From the IMG/VR virus record IMGVR_UViG_3300009702_000365, positions 1-48,388 of that record: 48,388 nucleotides of DNA; one strand, given 5' to 3'. The notes beneath the pieces are model-generated. The model saw only the letters and a list, made by a program, of their open reading frames with translations. It made no database searches and was not told the origin of the DNA. This stretch comes from a virus. This document shows positions 32,982-42,166 of the stretch, piece after piece. Both the position numbers and the translations under genes were made by a program. Positions within the stretch are counted from its first letter, which is position 1, and the number at the start of each line of letters is the position of its first letter.

Positions 32982-34829
32982 CTACCTCTTGATTATCATC
33001 CTATTGCTATCTGTATTCCAATCGGATGTCAGGTTGTTTCCATTGGAATCCAACGCCCTCCACCTGACATAGTATACATTTGTCTGAGTCAAATAGTTGG
33101 CTTCCGTAGACTCATAACGAATTCTTCTACCGGAAAAGTTTGAAGGAAATCCGTCACTGAGTATAGAGATAAATCCCCCATATGCCTCTGCTTCGTATTG
33201 CCAACCATCTACTTCGAGATAACTGTTTGCAACCACGACAACAGCAGTAAAAGACTTATCTGTTGCCAACTGCATGCGAAAATGTACATTCTCTAATGTA
33301 TTCCGCACATGTGTATATACGAAATCGTAGTCCCAATGTCCTGTTGGATACACATAATCTTCATCTATTGCATCACCCTCTGAGGTATCAATGACTGTAG
33401 ACAGCAACTCGCTGATTTTTTCATCGTGTAAATCCAACCAATCTTCTAAAGTGGTCCCGGTGGTTTTCAAAACGTAGTTTAGCAGTCCGATCACTGGCCT
33501 ATTGAATAGCCAATTCCTAGATTCTAAGCTTTTAGCCGTATGCCAAGTATTGATTGGCTCTAGTAAATTAAGTTCTTCAGAGAAGTTTTCAGATGCAACA
33601 ACCGTATCTTTCATGTCGTCTATAAGGTTATATTGTCTGGTTGACCAGGCTATTGCTGTTTCTAAGTCATCTATCGCCCTGCGTATCACCTCTATATTAG
33701 TCAATGATTCATCTGCCAAATCTTGGTCAGGTGGTAAATCAGAAGGGAAATTAACAACCAGCAGAGGATCACCAATCAGGATGATCTTCCAATTAACATA
33801 AGGAGATGAGTACAAAAAGCATTCACCCAGCGATGCTCCACGATGCATTGACTCAAAGAATGGACGTGGCCGCAAGTAAGCATCTTCGTCAGGAGCATCA
33901 ACTGCCCCAGCACAGGATGCATATCCTGGGTCAATTCCAATAGCAATATTACACCACGGATCGCTGCCGTTTTCGTCAAATGCCAAAGTGATATCTGCTG
34001 CTGCGTCGTCATCTGCATTATACAGGAATGCCCTGCGCTGATTCTGATTCAAGAACAACAACCTTGAGTACCGAGGAGTATACCATCCCCAATAGAATGA
34101 ATCGCTTTGGAAGAATTGTACCAAAGGATCGCGATAAGGATCGTCAATATCTACAGTCACATCTATCTGTAGACCGAGACCGTTGACAGAGTTATTCACC
34201 CAATCCAGTATATCATTTTGGTAAAGTATTTGATCTGTTGTAGTCTTGTTACCATACGGGTCTATATATATCTTGCCAGTGACAAATATTTGGTTGTCCA
34301 CATCTTGCGCTCGATCTATTAATTCCAAAGCCAACTCTTTAGTTGGACCGTCAATGACTGCTGTTATCATAAGTTCATTGGCGTCATCGGGATCAAAGTA
34401 TCGCCAGTCACCTCTACGGTCGTAAGAAAAATTGGGTAATTTTTCTTCCATAGAAAATCCTATGCGATGTAGTCGGCTAGCTACAGCGATGGTCTCACCA
34501 GACGGTCGGGTATACATATGAGGAACATGATGACCTAGTATGATTGCCCAAATAGGTCTCTCGCCACCCGATGAGAAATTCTGACCCAAACCATTTAGCG
34601 CTGACAGTATGGGTGTTTCTATTGTAGATTCAAAATCTGATTCTGTTATTATGTTGCTACTGCTGCATGGTATCGCAATTATGTTTTCATCAGGTAGCTC
34701 TCGTTTGGTTTTGTAATATTCAGCTACTTCTAGTGAGTCTGCGTCACCAGACCGGTAGCAGAAGATAACCTTCTCGGGAAAGATACCGTGCAATGTAGGT
34801 TCGTATCCTAATTGACCTGTACCGGGCAT
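32982..34829 (-). CDS. TIGR03790-like protein with C-terminal beta domain
   Basis: 615 aa. The N-terminal ~370 residues match the pattern of TIGR03790 proteins: VIFCYRSGDADSLEVAEYY, KRELPDENIIAIP, IWAIILGHHVP, and the C-terminal GASLGECFLYSSPY...IILIGDPLL, the last resembling gingipain/caspase-like (C25-type) folds. No clear catalytic His-Cys pair is assigned. The middle is helical; the last ~100 residues look like a fibronectin III-type module (VYYVRWRALDSNGN). No signal peptide. ATG with GGGGA about 5 nt upstream. A TIGR03790 protein in a phage structural block is unexpected; it may be a virion surface or tail protein. Confidence 0.65.
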   Translation of the reverse strand: MPGTGQLGYEPTLHGIFPEKVIFCYRSGDADSLEVAEYYKTKRELPDENIIAIPCSSSNIITESDFESTIETPILSALNGLGQNFSSGGERPIWAIILGHHVPHMYTRPSGETIAVASRLHRIGFSMEEKLPNFSYDRRGDWRYFDPDDANELMITAVIDGPTKELALELIDRAQDVDNQIFVTGKIYIDPYGNKTTTDQILYQNDILDWVNNSVNGLGLQIDVTVDIDDPYRDPLVQFFQSDSFYWGWYTPRYSRLLFLNQNQRRAFLYNADDDAAADITLAFDENGSDPWCNIAIGIDPGYASCAGAVDAPDEDAYLRPRPFFESMHRGASLGECFLYSSPYVNWKIILIGDPLLVVNFPSDLPPDQDLADESLTNIEVIRRAIDDLETAIAWSTRQYNLIDDMKDTVVASENFSEELNLLEPINTWHTAKSLESRNWLFNRPVIGLLNYVLKTTGTTLEDWLDLHDEKISELLSTVIDTSEGDAIDEDYVYPTGHWDYDFVYTHVRNTLENVHFRMQLATDKSFTAVVVVANSYLEVDGWQYEAEAYGGFISILSDGFPSNFSGRRIRYESTEANYLTQTNVYYVRWRALDSNGNNLTSDWNTDSNRMIIKR

Positions 34830-34832
34830 AAA

Positions 34833-37775
34833 TTATCCCCACATGTCTTCAAGATCATTAGCAGATGGAGTTTCCACTTCCTCAACTTCAGCAGCTTGAT
34901 AAGGGTCAAATTCTTGTGTTTCTAACAAATATGTGCGAACCTGATTCTTAAAATCACGACTCAGGTCATCGCCTTCCTTCAACTCTGGTGGAACAAGTCT
35001 GAGCCATATGGCAAAGATATTCTGCTTATCTTTAATGCGAGATAGATTTTCTTCTCTCATAGGATCAACATCTACATACCCACCCTCAAACTCTTGGGTT
35101 GGACCTTCTATAGATTCTATAGTCTGGTCATAAACATCGTCTGCCAGAGTTCCCTGCATTGAGTTGAAGAAGGCGTCTAAGTGTTCTTGCCACGCCATCT
35201 TTCCTGATGTGGGATTAACCGCAAACCACGTTTCGGCTGATTGAGCCTGAGCAACTTTTTGTAACCAGTTAGCTTTCATTTCTGCCACCCTCAATTCTGG
35301 GTTCTGTAAATCTATATCGTAAAATCCGTAACCATCCCACACTCCGTGGGTGGCATTGTATCGTAGTGCAGCAGTACGGTCGTAAACTCTCTTAAACAAC
35401 TCAACCGTATCTTTGTCACTATACTGATTCCATATTTTAGCTAGACTACTAGCGTCTATTATACGTACTTTATTGAACTCACGTCTCTTGGCTTCCCTAA
35501 TAGCCACATTGAAGAATATTGGCACCCAATCTTTGAATAAGTTCTCTACCTTAGATTTATAGTCATGCCAATATTCCGGGTTGCCCTTCGTGTAAACTTG
35601 GTCTGCTTTTGATCCAGTTGGCCTGGCTTGAGCTTCCTGCAATTGCCGAGTCACATCATCTATCTGTTGTTCAATGTGTGAAGTGTCTTGTACATCAGGC
35701 ATGCGTGATAACTGAGTTTCTAACTGTTCGACCCGACTCAAGTTTTGGTTATACTTTGGTGAATTAGGGTCTAGTGCTGCATTCTCTTGCCGTATCCTGA
35801 CTATAATTTGACGCATATTCTGTTTCGGATTACTCTGCTGTGCTTTCTCAAGAGACCTCTGTAGCTGAGTGAGTTTATTTTGGAACTGTGCTATATCCCT
35901 AGTCTTGGCTTCTTCCATTTTTTTAGGATCACGCATATGGCTAGTACGTTGCATTAGGTCACTCTGCACTTCCATTATATACATCACGCCTTCATCGTAA
36001 TCTGCATAACCTCCGATCCAACCCATTGCCGGTAACGGTTGCCACTGACCCTGACGCTTCGCTGCTTCTTCTTCAGGAGTGACTGGACCAGGCTCCCCCA
36101 TCGTGTGAAGGCTAAAAGTACTAAACAATTCTGGAGGTATTACAGACTGGTCTATCTCGGGAGAAACAGTAATGCGGAAAGGATGCAGATTTTGATTCAT
36201 CTGCGCAAAACCCGCACCAGGATACTGGCTTCTTTCTACAACATAACGATGAGGGAATGGACGCCTTGCCAACCCCAACTCCTGCATACGTTCTAGGTCT
36301 TCCTCTGTGAGTCGTCCTGTCTCTCGTCGCAACTTCCAGTGACGTTTGAGAAGTGCTTGCTCCCTAATCTTCATTTGCTCCATGATCTTAGCCATGAAGT
36401 CTTCTGCGTTAGTATTGGCTCGTAGTGCTTCGGGAATCTTATCGTAGTTTGCCTTCATGTCATCAACTTTCTTTTGCTGACGATCTAAGAGTTGCTCCTC
36501 AGTTTCTCCTTCAGGAACTTTTTCATCTTCGTTTATTCCCAGCATCCAGTTGATTGCTTCGTGTATCGTATTAGGATCAGCCTGTAGATTAGCTGCCTCA
36601 TCACCAAAATACTTTTTGAGAGAGTCATCTCTCATGATGACCGTGTGAATTGCTGCCACGTTTAATTGTGTAACACTTGCTATAGTACGTGCATTGTTGA
36701 TGACTCTTGCAGCATCGCCATCCATCAGATCGTCCGCAATGTCTTGCGTCATGGACAATTCCATTACATACCGTGGGTCGTTATCTAATTCATCAGTGTC
36801 TTCCTGGTCATCTTCTCTTTCGTAGTTATCGAATAGCACCTCTGGGTCCATACCGTATCCGTGCTCAAACTGTCTTTTGACCTCGTTATAATTCTCCCAT
36901 CTACTTTCGGATATGGACTCTCTGGCACTATAGTCTAACCCACCATACTGGCCAGTATTATCTTGTTTATACCAGTTATGTAGAGAGTCATCAAAGTCAT
37001 CAGTCAAAGCATCCTGAAGTTTTGACCAGTCAATCCAAAAAGGAACATCTTCGACAGGTAGTTTGTCATAGTGTCGGCCCCAACTGGAGCTTGAATTCTC
37101 GTACTCTATATTCCCAAGCATAACTTCAGTGGTCATCTCTGCAATTTTGTCTAACAAAGCTTCATCACTTCCATTCGGATCATCTCGGTAATCTATGTAT
37201 TCTTGAACTACCTCTTGTAAAACACTGTCATCAACAGCGACATCGGCAGCTTTGTTGGCTTCCATCCATCGTTTTGCTTCACCCATCATTCGATTAAAGA
37301 ATCTGCGAGATGTACCAGGATTGTATAAATACTGTTCAAAATTGAATGCCGCTCGCCAAGCTTCATTAAGTTCTTCATCTGAGATGTAGTTTATAAACTC
37401 CCAAGTCTTGCTCTTGTCGTCATTACGAAAAGCAAAATTCTCTACATACATATTGACGTACTCATTTACTTCATTTTCAACTTCTTCCTCGTCGTAGTCA
37501 TCATTGACAATATTGTATTTTCCGAGTCCCCATTCTTCAAAAATGTCGTTAAAATATTTTCTAATCTCTTGAATATTTTTGGCTGATTCAGCAGGTTGTC
37601 GTCGTCGTGCATGTTGTAAGTCTGGCATGTTCCAGAAATATTGCTGCCCAGGAATATCCATATCTGACTGTTCCAGAACGTATTTTTGCAATTCACGCAA
37701 GGAGAGCAGGGTCAAATTATGGTCTAAAGTGACGGGTTCTGTACCTAATTGTGAGATTTTAGTCAACCAATTCAT
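34833..37775 (-). CDS. 980-aa polyvalent-protein-like virion protein
   Basis: I place the start at ATG 37775 (GGGAG about 10 nt upstream) instead of a farther upstream codon that would run through the terminator and into the dUTPase. It begins MNWLTKISQ. The first half is acidic and helical. At about 35950-36120 the sequence HTMGEPGP...GGYADYDEGVMYIMEVQSD resembles the E(V/I)QSD core of phage large polyvalent proteins, followed by a coiled coil and IREAKRREFNKVRIID. A second NWLQKVAQ motif lies near 35250. Large polyvalent proteins are thought to be injected with phage DNA. It opens the morphogenesis block. Confidence 0.7.
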   Translation of the reverse strand: MNWLTKISQLGTEPVTLDHNLTLLSLRELQKYVLEQSDMDIPGQQYFWNMPDLQHARRRQPAESAKNIQEIRKYFNDIFEEWGLGKYNIVNDDYDEEEVENEVNEYVNMYVENFAFRNDDKSKTWEFINYISDEELNEAWRAAFNFEQYLYNPGTSRRFFNRMMGEAKRWMEANKAADVAVDDSVLQEVVQEYIDYRDDPNGSDEALLDKIAEMTTEVMLGNIEYENSSSSWGRHYDKLPVEDVPFWIDWSKLQDALTDDFDDSLHNWYKQDNTGQYGGLDYSARESISESRWENYNEVKRQFEHGYGMDPEVLFDNYEREDDQEDTDELDNDPRYVMELSMTQDIADDLMDGDAARVINNARTIASVTQLNVAAIHTVIMRDDSLKKYFGDEAANLQADPNTIHEAINWMLGINEDEKVPEGETEEQLLDRQQKKVDDMKANYDKIPEALRANTNAEDFMAKIMEQMKIREQALLKRHWKLRRETGRLTEEDLERMQELGLARRPFPHRYVVERSQYPGAGFAQMNQNLHPFRITVSPEIDQSVIPPELFSTFSLHTMGEPGPVTPEEEAAKRQGQWQPLPAMGWIGGYADYDEGVMYIMEVQSDLMQRTSHMRDPKKMEEAKTRDIAQFQNKLTQLQRSLEKAQQSNPKQNMRQIIVRIRQENAALDPNSPKYNQNLSRVEQLETQLSRMPDVQDTSHIEQQIDDVTRQLQEAQARPTGSKADQVYTKGNPEYWHDYKSKVENLFKDWVPIFFNVAIREAKRREFNKVRIIDASSLAKIWNQYSDKDTVELFKRVYDRTAALRYNATHGVWDGYGFYDIDLQNPELRVAEMKANWLQKVAQAQSAETWFAVNPTSGKMAWQEHLDAFFNSMQGTLADDVYDQTIESIEGPTQEFEGGYVDVDPMREENLSRIKDKQNIFAIWLRLVPPELKEGDDLSRDFKNQVRTYLLETQEFDPYQAAEVEEVETPSANDLEDMWG

Positions 37776-37840
37776 CGCGAACAACTCCCTTTCCCAATCA
37801 TACATAGAAATACACTGGCGATCCTTCCCCAAACACAAAA

Positions 37841-37872
37841 GAAAGCCCGCACAGTTACCTGTACGGGCTTTC
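37841..37872 (-). terminator. Rho-independent terminator after dUTPase
   Basis: A 9-bp perfect stem (37841-37849 with 37864-37872), a mismatch, a further 4-bp stem and a TTAC loop. On the minus strand it is followed by a T-rich tract. It separates the nucleotide genes from the morphogenesis block. Confidence 0.85.
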
Positions 37873-37896
37873 AGGAAAAGAGATGAACGGATTAGA

Positions 37897-38376
37897 TTAA
37901 CTACCAGTTGATCCAAATCCTCCAACACCACGCTGAGTACCTGATAAGTCTTCAACCCATTCGTATTCAGCTTTTTCGGTTTTTCGTAACACAAGTTGGG
38001 CTATTCGATCACCCTTCTTAAACTTCTTCAGATTAAACTTCTTCAGATCGATGTTTTTAAGTAGTTGTCCCTTGATGTCGGATTCTTCTTGCTCAGGAAT
38101 AATCTTGAATCGCACCAAAATTTCACCTCGATAAGCCTCATCAACCAGACCGATACTGTTCGCAAGCATGAAGTTAGTTTTACTAAGGCTGGATCGGGGG
38201 AATATTTAGGTGTGGTACCCCGAGGGGGGTTCGATAGCGATACCAGTTTTATACTGAACATAAGTATCTTTAATTTCTCCATCGTCAATTGCAACCAAAT
38301 CATACCCTGCATCAGTTGGAATTGCAGATGCAGGTAACTTAGCATCAGGGTGTAGCTTCTTTACTTTGATTTTCAT
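37897..38376 (-). pseudogene. dut: dUTPase frame interrupted by in-frame TAA
   Basis: A single frame from ATG 38376 (AGGAG 6 nt upstream) to 37897 encodes an ordinary-length trimeric dUTPase (about 158 aa), but codon 57 (38206-38208) is TAA. Before it: LPASAIPTDAGYDLVA (motif 1) and IEPPSGYHT. After it: IFPRSSLSK (motif 2), IGLVDEAYRGE (motif 3), KGDRIAQLV (motif 4) and RGVGGFGSTG (motif 5). Everything else is well conserved and the frame does not change. TAA is used as a normal stop in neighbouring genes. Options: recent nonsense mutation, readthrough, or sequence error. dUTPase hydrolyses dUTP to dUMP, matching the adjacent ribonucleotide reductase. Confidence 0.88.
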
Positions 38377-38385
38377 AATTCTCTC

Positions 38386-41300
38386 CTAAGAACATCCAGA
38401 CATTCCACAGTCAATACATAAAACACAACCTTCCTGCCTTATGAGATTCTCGCTGCCACAGTTATCACAACGTCTCCCAGTAACTTTAGTCCCATTAGGG
38501 ATGTACTTCTTGAGTACGCGGGCAATGGACCTCGCAAAGTTAAGCAGATCACCAGGTACTTTCTCTAGGACATTGACGCAATGCTTCATATCTGCGCCAT
38601 GTCGCAATGATAGCGAGATCAGACGAGTTACTGCTGCCTGTTCATCAGTGATATACTCACCTATGTTCGATATAACGGTATTGTCTTCTAGTAAAGCCTC
38701 GTAAGCACCTCGGGTACGTTTGGTGATCTTGGCTTTATTGACTTTCCTACCTATGAATCCATTTTGACCTGCAAAAACTTCGTATGGCTCCCCCTTGAGT
38801 ATACCCACCATAACAAAGTACAACTCCCCTTTCACGGTGGCGTGGTAAACATCTGCATCTAAAGTCTTAGGTCGTTTAGGAGCATCGGTCTTATGAATTG
38901 TATTGTCCTCAGATACAAGTGGCTGGCCTTCACGGCAGCCATCAACGTATACGGTGAAGCCTTTGCATCCCTGTTTATAGGCTTTCATGTAAACTTGCTT
39001 AACCACTTCCTTGTCGGTGCCTGCTGGCAAATTACACGTATTATGATTCACTATGCCATTGGCAATGTAACTATTCCCATCAGGTACAGACAAATCCCAC
39101 GTTTGCCTAATTCCTGACTCAGTTTTATCTTTGACTCGTTTGAAAGTGTAAGTATTATCTACAAAATAATCTGGAACTTCAAGTCCCAAATCTACCATTT
39201 CTAGCAAACTTTCCCTATTCATTAACCTTCCTTGCTTATCATAACAAGTTAATGAATGAAACATTTCATATAATCGCGATGAGCGAATTAATGGCAAAAT
39301 CATCTCTCGAAATTTTAATCTGAATCCAAAATCAGGTATTTGCCCAATACGCTTTAGCCTACTTGTGTGTTTGAACTTGGTTTTGCATTCTTCGTTTTTG
39401 CGGTTTTCAGCAAATCCGATACTATTAATGAACCTTGATGCTTCCCCTGCATCCGAGATAACTAATGTCCAACTAGGTCGAGTGATATATTCGTTACCTA
39501 AAGGAAATTGTCTTTTTGCCACGTCAGACACTTTTAACAAATTAGATTCAATTCCAAGATTAAGCAACAAACACTGTATCTGTTGAAGCATCTTATATGA
39601 AATACTGGAAGCCACACATACATTACCAGATGAAACATGCCCGTCTAGAGTCATGCCTTTAATGAATTGCTTCACCATCGGAGACGAACCTCGTCTAACG
39701 ACCAAAGGTACTGAAATTTCATTATGGTTGCTCAATCCTAACCATTTAAGCCATGAGGCTGCCTCTCTGCTATTAACCTGTAAATTGAGTAAATTTGGCA
39801 CTCGATTATCAGAAACTCTAGTAACAGGTAAATCAAATAACTGATCAACTAAATCTTCAAAATCGTCACAAACATTGTTATCAATTTGTGTCAATTGAAA
39901 TCCGTTTCGGCTAACGTGACCATCCGAACATATGTATCCCAGAAATCTGGCCAACCGTGATGACATATATTTAGGTATTTGCACATTTTTGGAATTGGTC
40001 TTGCGATCATAGTCAAATCTGTCAGACATGTTCAAAGTGTGGATACTAATTCGGCTGGCATTACTTTTCCAAATATTTAGACCTTTTCTCCCCACAACAA
40101 TATCATCTACAGAAATTTCATTAAGTTCTTTCCAACACAATCCTCCATTGTGATCGAGTACATTGATTTTATGTTGCGTCGTGCCTATAATTTTTTGCCC
40201 ACCCTGCAAGGTGATTTCTAATGTTTCAGAAGCTCCATTATTATAGACCTCAGTAATAGAAGCTCGGCTATTTTGTATATTAACAGATTCACTATCAACT
40301 TTGGGTTTTTGGAATGATTTAACTAGTTCGTGAGGGTTAAATTCTTCAATTTCTAACAACCCTTCAGTTGTAGTAATTGAAGCAGTTCCTTCGGCCAAAC
40401 AAGAACTAATGGCGTGGTCAATCCACTTCTGCATCGTTGCTTGTAGCTTGACACGTTGATTCCAATCTATCTCGTGCGACTCAACAAAGTATTGAGGTAA
40501 TTTAACCTCGGACTCATCGTTGGTATCGAGCTTGATTCCTTTATATTCAAGGTACTGTTGAACGTTGTGATGAGCTACCGTATACTCTTGCCAGTACTCT
40601 CCCATCTTGTCTTGGAATAGACTGCCTTTCGGAATACTAACCGCCTCATTATGGGTAATCTTGCGTCGGCGCGTATAAAAGTTTCGGAAGACCGGCTCAA
40701 CACCTGACGATGTTTGACACATACACGACAGCGATCCTGTTGGCGCACAGGTTAAGCATGCAATGTTGCGACGAGGCTTACCAGCAAAGCCTATGCGATT
40801 TAGAAAGGGATTGCCTTTTTCTTTCTTGGCATCAAAAATAGGGAAGGCTCCCTTTTCTCTAGCCAATTCAACAGAAGCACCATAGACTGTTTTCGCATAG
40901 AATTTATACAACTCATCTACAAACTCCACTGCTCTATCTGAGTCATACCGAATGCCTAGATTAGCCAGGGCGTCACCCAGGCCGTTAGTCCCCATACCAA
41001 TGCGTCGTCCCTTAGCAGCAATATCCTTCTGCTTTTTCAGGGGCATCAGTTTCAGGTCGATCTCTTTCACGTTATCCAAGAATCGAGTTGCTATTTGCGT
41101 ATCCTTCTTGAATGCTTTGAAATCGAAATGGGCTTCTCGGGTGAAATTGTTGCGAGTGTACTTAGTTAAGTTCATTGACAACAGGGTACACGCATCGTAT
41201 GCAGGGAGTGGAATCTCACTGCACGGGTTAGCACATATGGTTCTAAACCCTTCATCAGCATAGCAGTCGGATGGTGACTCTTTGAGAATGGTGTCCCAGA

Positions 41301-42081
41301 ACAGAATGCCTGGCTCTGCCGACGTTGTTGCTGTCTCAACTATCAAATCCCAGATGTCTCTGGCTGGCATTGTGCGAGTCATAGTTTCGTGCTTGGTATC
41401 GAAACTCATCTCCCACTCTGTGCCATCCGATACCGCCTGCATAAACTCATCAGATAAACGCACAGAGATATTAGCCCCTGTCACTTTAGTCTTATCTTTC
41501 TTGGAGTTTATGAAGTTCAGTAAATCAGGGTGTGAGTCAGCAATAGTTATCATCAGTGCTCCCCGCCGTCCATGCTGTCCGATGAGGCGGGTTACGTATG
41601 AATAGAAGTCCATAAAGGACCACGCACCTGTAGAAGTGCGAGCGGCGTTGCTAACTACGGCACCTTCAGGGCGTAACGCAGAAATATCTGTACCAACACC
41701 ACCTCTGTAAGCATAGGTTTTAGACATTTCCTTTGCACAATCAAAAATCCCATCCAATGAATCGTCATGGATGGGGATTACAAAGCAGTTGGAACACGAG
41801 GAACGCTGATATGGATTCCCTAAAGCAAACATAATAGAGCCTTGAGGGACCATTTTCCAGTCCGTCAAGGCATCATAGAACACCTGCGCCCAATGATCTT
41901 TGTCCACTTCTACAGAAGCGGCAGCCTTTGCCATTCTCTCCCACATTTGACTGGGAAGGTACTCGACTAGACTGCCATCGGGTTTGGTTACTGCATATTT
42001 CTTTAAGAACACATCAGCGGCTAACTCGTCTCCACCAAAAAAAGACAAGGCATCTTGCCTTGACAAGCCGGATGATTTCAT
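38386..42081 (-). CDS. nrdJ: Class II (adenosylcobalamin) ribonucleotide reductase with intein
   Basis: 1231-aa precursor, 777 aa after splicing. I use ATG 42081 because AAGGAG lies 7-8 nt upstream; an upstream TTG has none. Visible: SSCSNC (C96/C99), active-site NPCSEI (N285, C287, E289), MNLTKY, APTGSLSCMCQTSSGVEP, KWIDHAISS-TCNLPAGT (intein site), GCKGFTVYVDG, and a C-terminal Cys-rich tail (RRCDNCGSEN...LCIDCGMSGC) for redox transfer. The class II enzyme reduces ribonucleotides using coenzyme B12 and needs no oxygen, supplying dNTPs for phage replication. It is 9 bp from the dUTPase frame, so the two are co-transcribed. Confidence 0.95.
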   Translation of the reverse strand: MKSSGLSRQDALSFFGGDELAADVFLKKYAVTKPDGSLVEYLPSQMWERMAKAAASVEVDKDHWAQVFYDALTDWKMVPQGSIMFALGNPYQRSSCSNCFVIPIHDDSLDGIFDCAKEMSKTYAYRGGVGTDISALRPEGAVVSNAARTSTGAWSFMDFYSYVTRLIGQHGRRGALMITIADSHPDLLNFINSKKDKTKVTGANISVRLSDEFMQAVSDGTEWEMSFDTKHETMTRTMPARDIWDLIVETATTSAEPGILFWDTILKESPSDCYADEGFRTICANPCSEIPLPAYDACTLLSMNLTKYTRNNFTREAHFDFKAFKKDTQIATRFLDNVKEIDLKLMPLKKQKDIAAKGRRIGMGTNGLGDALANLGIRYDSDRAVEFVDELYKFYAKTVYGASVELAREKGAFPIFDAKKEKGNPFLNRIGFAGKPRRNIACLTCAPTGSLSCMCQTSSGVEPVFRNFYTRRRKITHNEAVSIPKGSLFQDKMGEYWQEYTVAHHNVQQYLEYKGIKLDTNDESEVKLPQYFVESHEIDWNQRVKLQATMQKWIDHAISSCLAEGTASITTTEGLLEIEEFNPHELVKSFQKPKVDSESVNIQNSRASITEVYNNGASETLEITLQGGQKIIGTTQHKINVLDHNGGLCWKELNEISVDDIVVGRKGLNIWKSNASRISIHTLNMSDRFDYDRKTNSKNVQIPKYMSSRLARFLGYICSDGHVSRNGFQLTQIDNNVCDDFEDLVDQLFDLPVTRVSDNRVPNLLNLQVNSREAASWLKWLGLSNHNEISVPLVVRRGSSPMVKQFIKGMTLDGHVSSGNVCVASSISYKMLQQIQCLLLNLGIESNLLKVSDVAKRQFPLGNEYITRPSWTLVISDAGEASRFINSIGFAENRKNEECKTKFKHTSRLKRIGQIPDFGFRLKFREMILPLIRSSRLYEMFHSLTCYDKQGRLMNRESLLEMVDLGLEVPDYFVDNTYTFKRVKDKTESGIRQTWDLSVPDGNSYIANGIVNHNTCNLPAGTDKEVVKQVYMKAYKQGCKGFTVYVDGCREGQPLVSEDNTIHKTDAPKRPKTLDADVYHATVKGELYFVMVGILKGEPYEVFAGQNGFIGRKVNKAKITKRTRGAYEALLEDNTVISNIGEYITDEQAAVTRLISLSLRHGADMKHCVNVLEKVPGDLLNFARSIARVLKKYIPNGTKVTGRRCDNCGSENLIRQEGCVLCIDCGMSGCS
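39040..40401 (-). other. Intein in ribonucleotide reductase (454 aa)
   Basis: Starts Cys (CLAEGTASI), ends VNHN with +1 Thr (TCNLPAG). Block B is IGTTQHKINV. Homing motifs FLGYICSDG and IKGMTLDG are recognisable. The C-terminal block (TWDLSVPDGNSYIANGIVNHN in form) is canonical. The insertion is in the conserved WIDHAISST motif region. Class 1 residues suggest active splicing. Confidence 0.93.
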
Positions 42082-42166
42082 TAAAAAGCTCCTTGCATTT
42101 GGAGTCAACGCGTAGAAATATATTAGCCGACTGGTTGAAAATTCCTCTACGCTTTTTGGAAGTTTT
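42082..42166. other. Short gap between deformylase and reductase
   Basis: 85 bp containing the reductase Shine-Dalgarno near the 42088 end. An A/T-rich patch could hold a -10 element, but no matching -35 is seen. No hairpin of note. Confidence 0.4.

Noticed and set aside
37776-37994. Longer N-terminus for the 980-aa protein (start at 37994)
   Set aside because: It would run through the terminator hairpin and the dUTPase 3' end. The ATG at 37775 has a Shine-Dalgarno and the NWLTKISQ motif.
38206-38208. Stop-codon reassignment (TAA as sense) explaining the dUTPase
   Set aside because: TAA ends several neighbouring genes cleanly, including the protease and 1262-aa genes, so reassignment is not consistent with the window.
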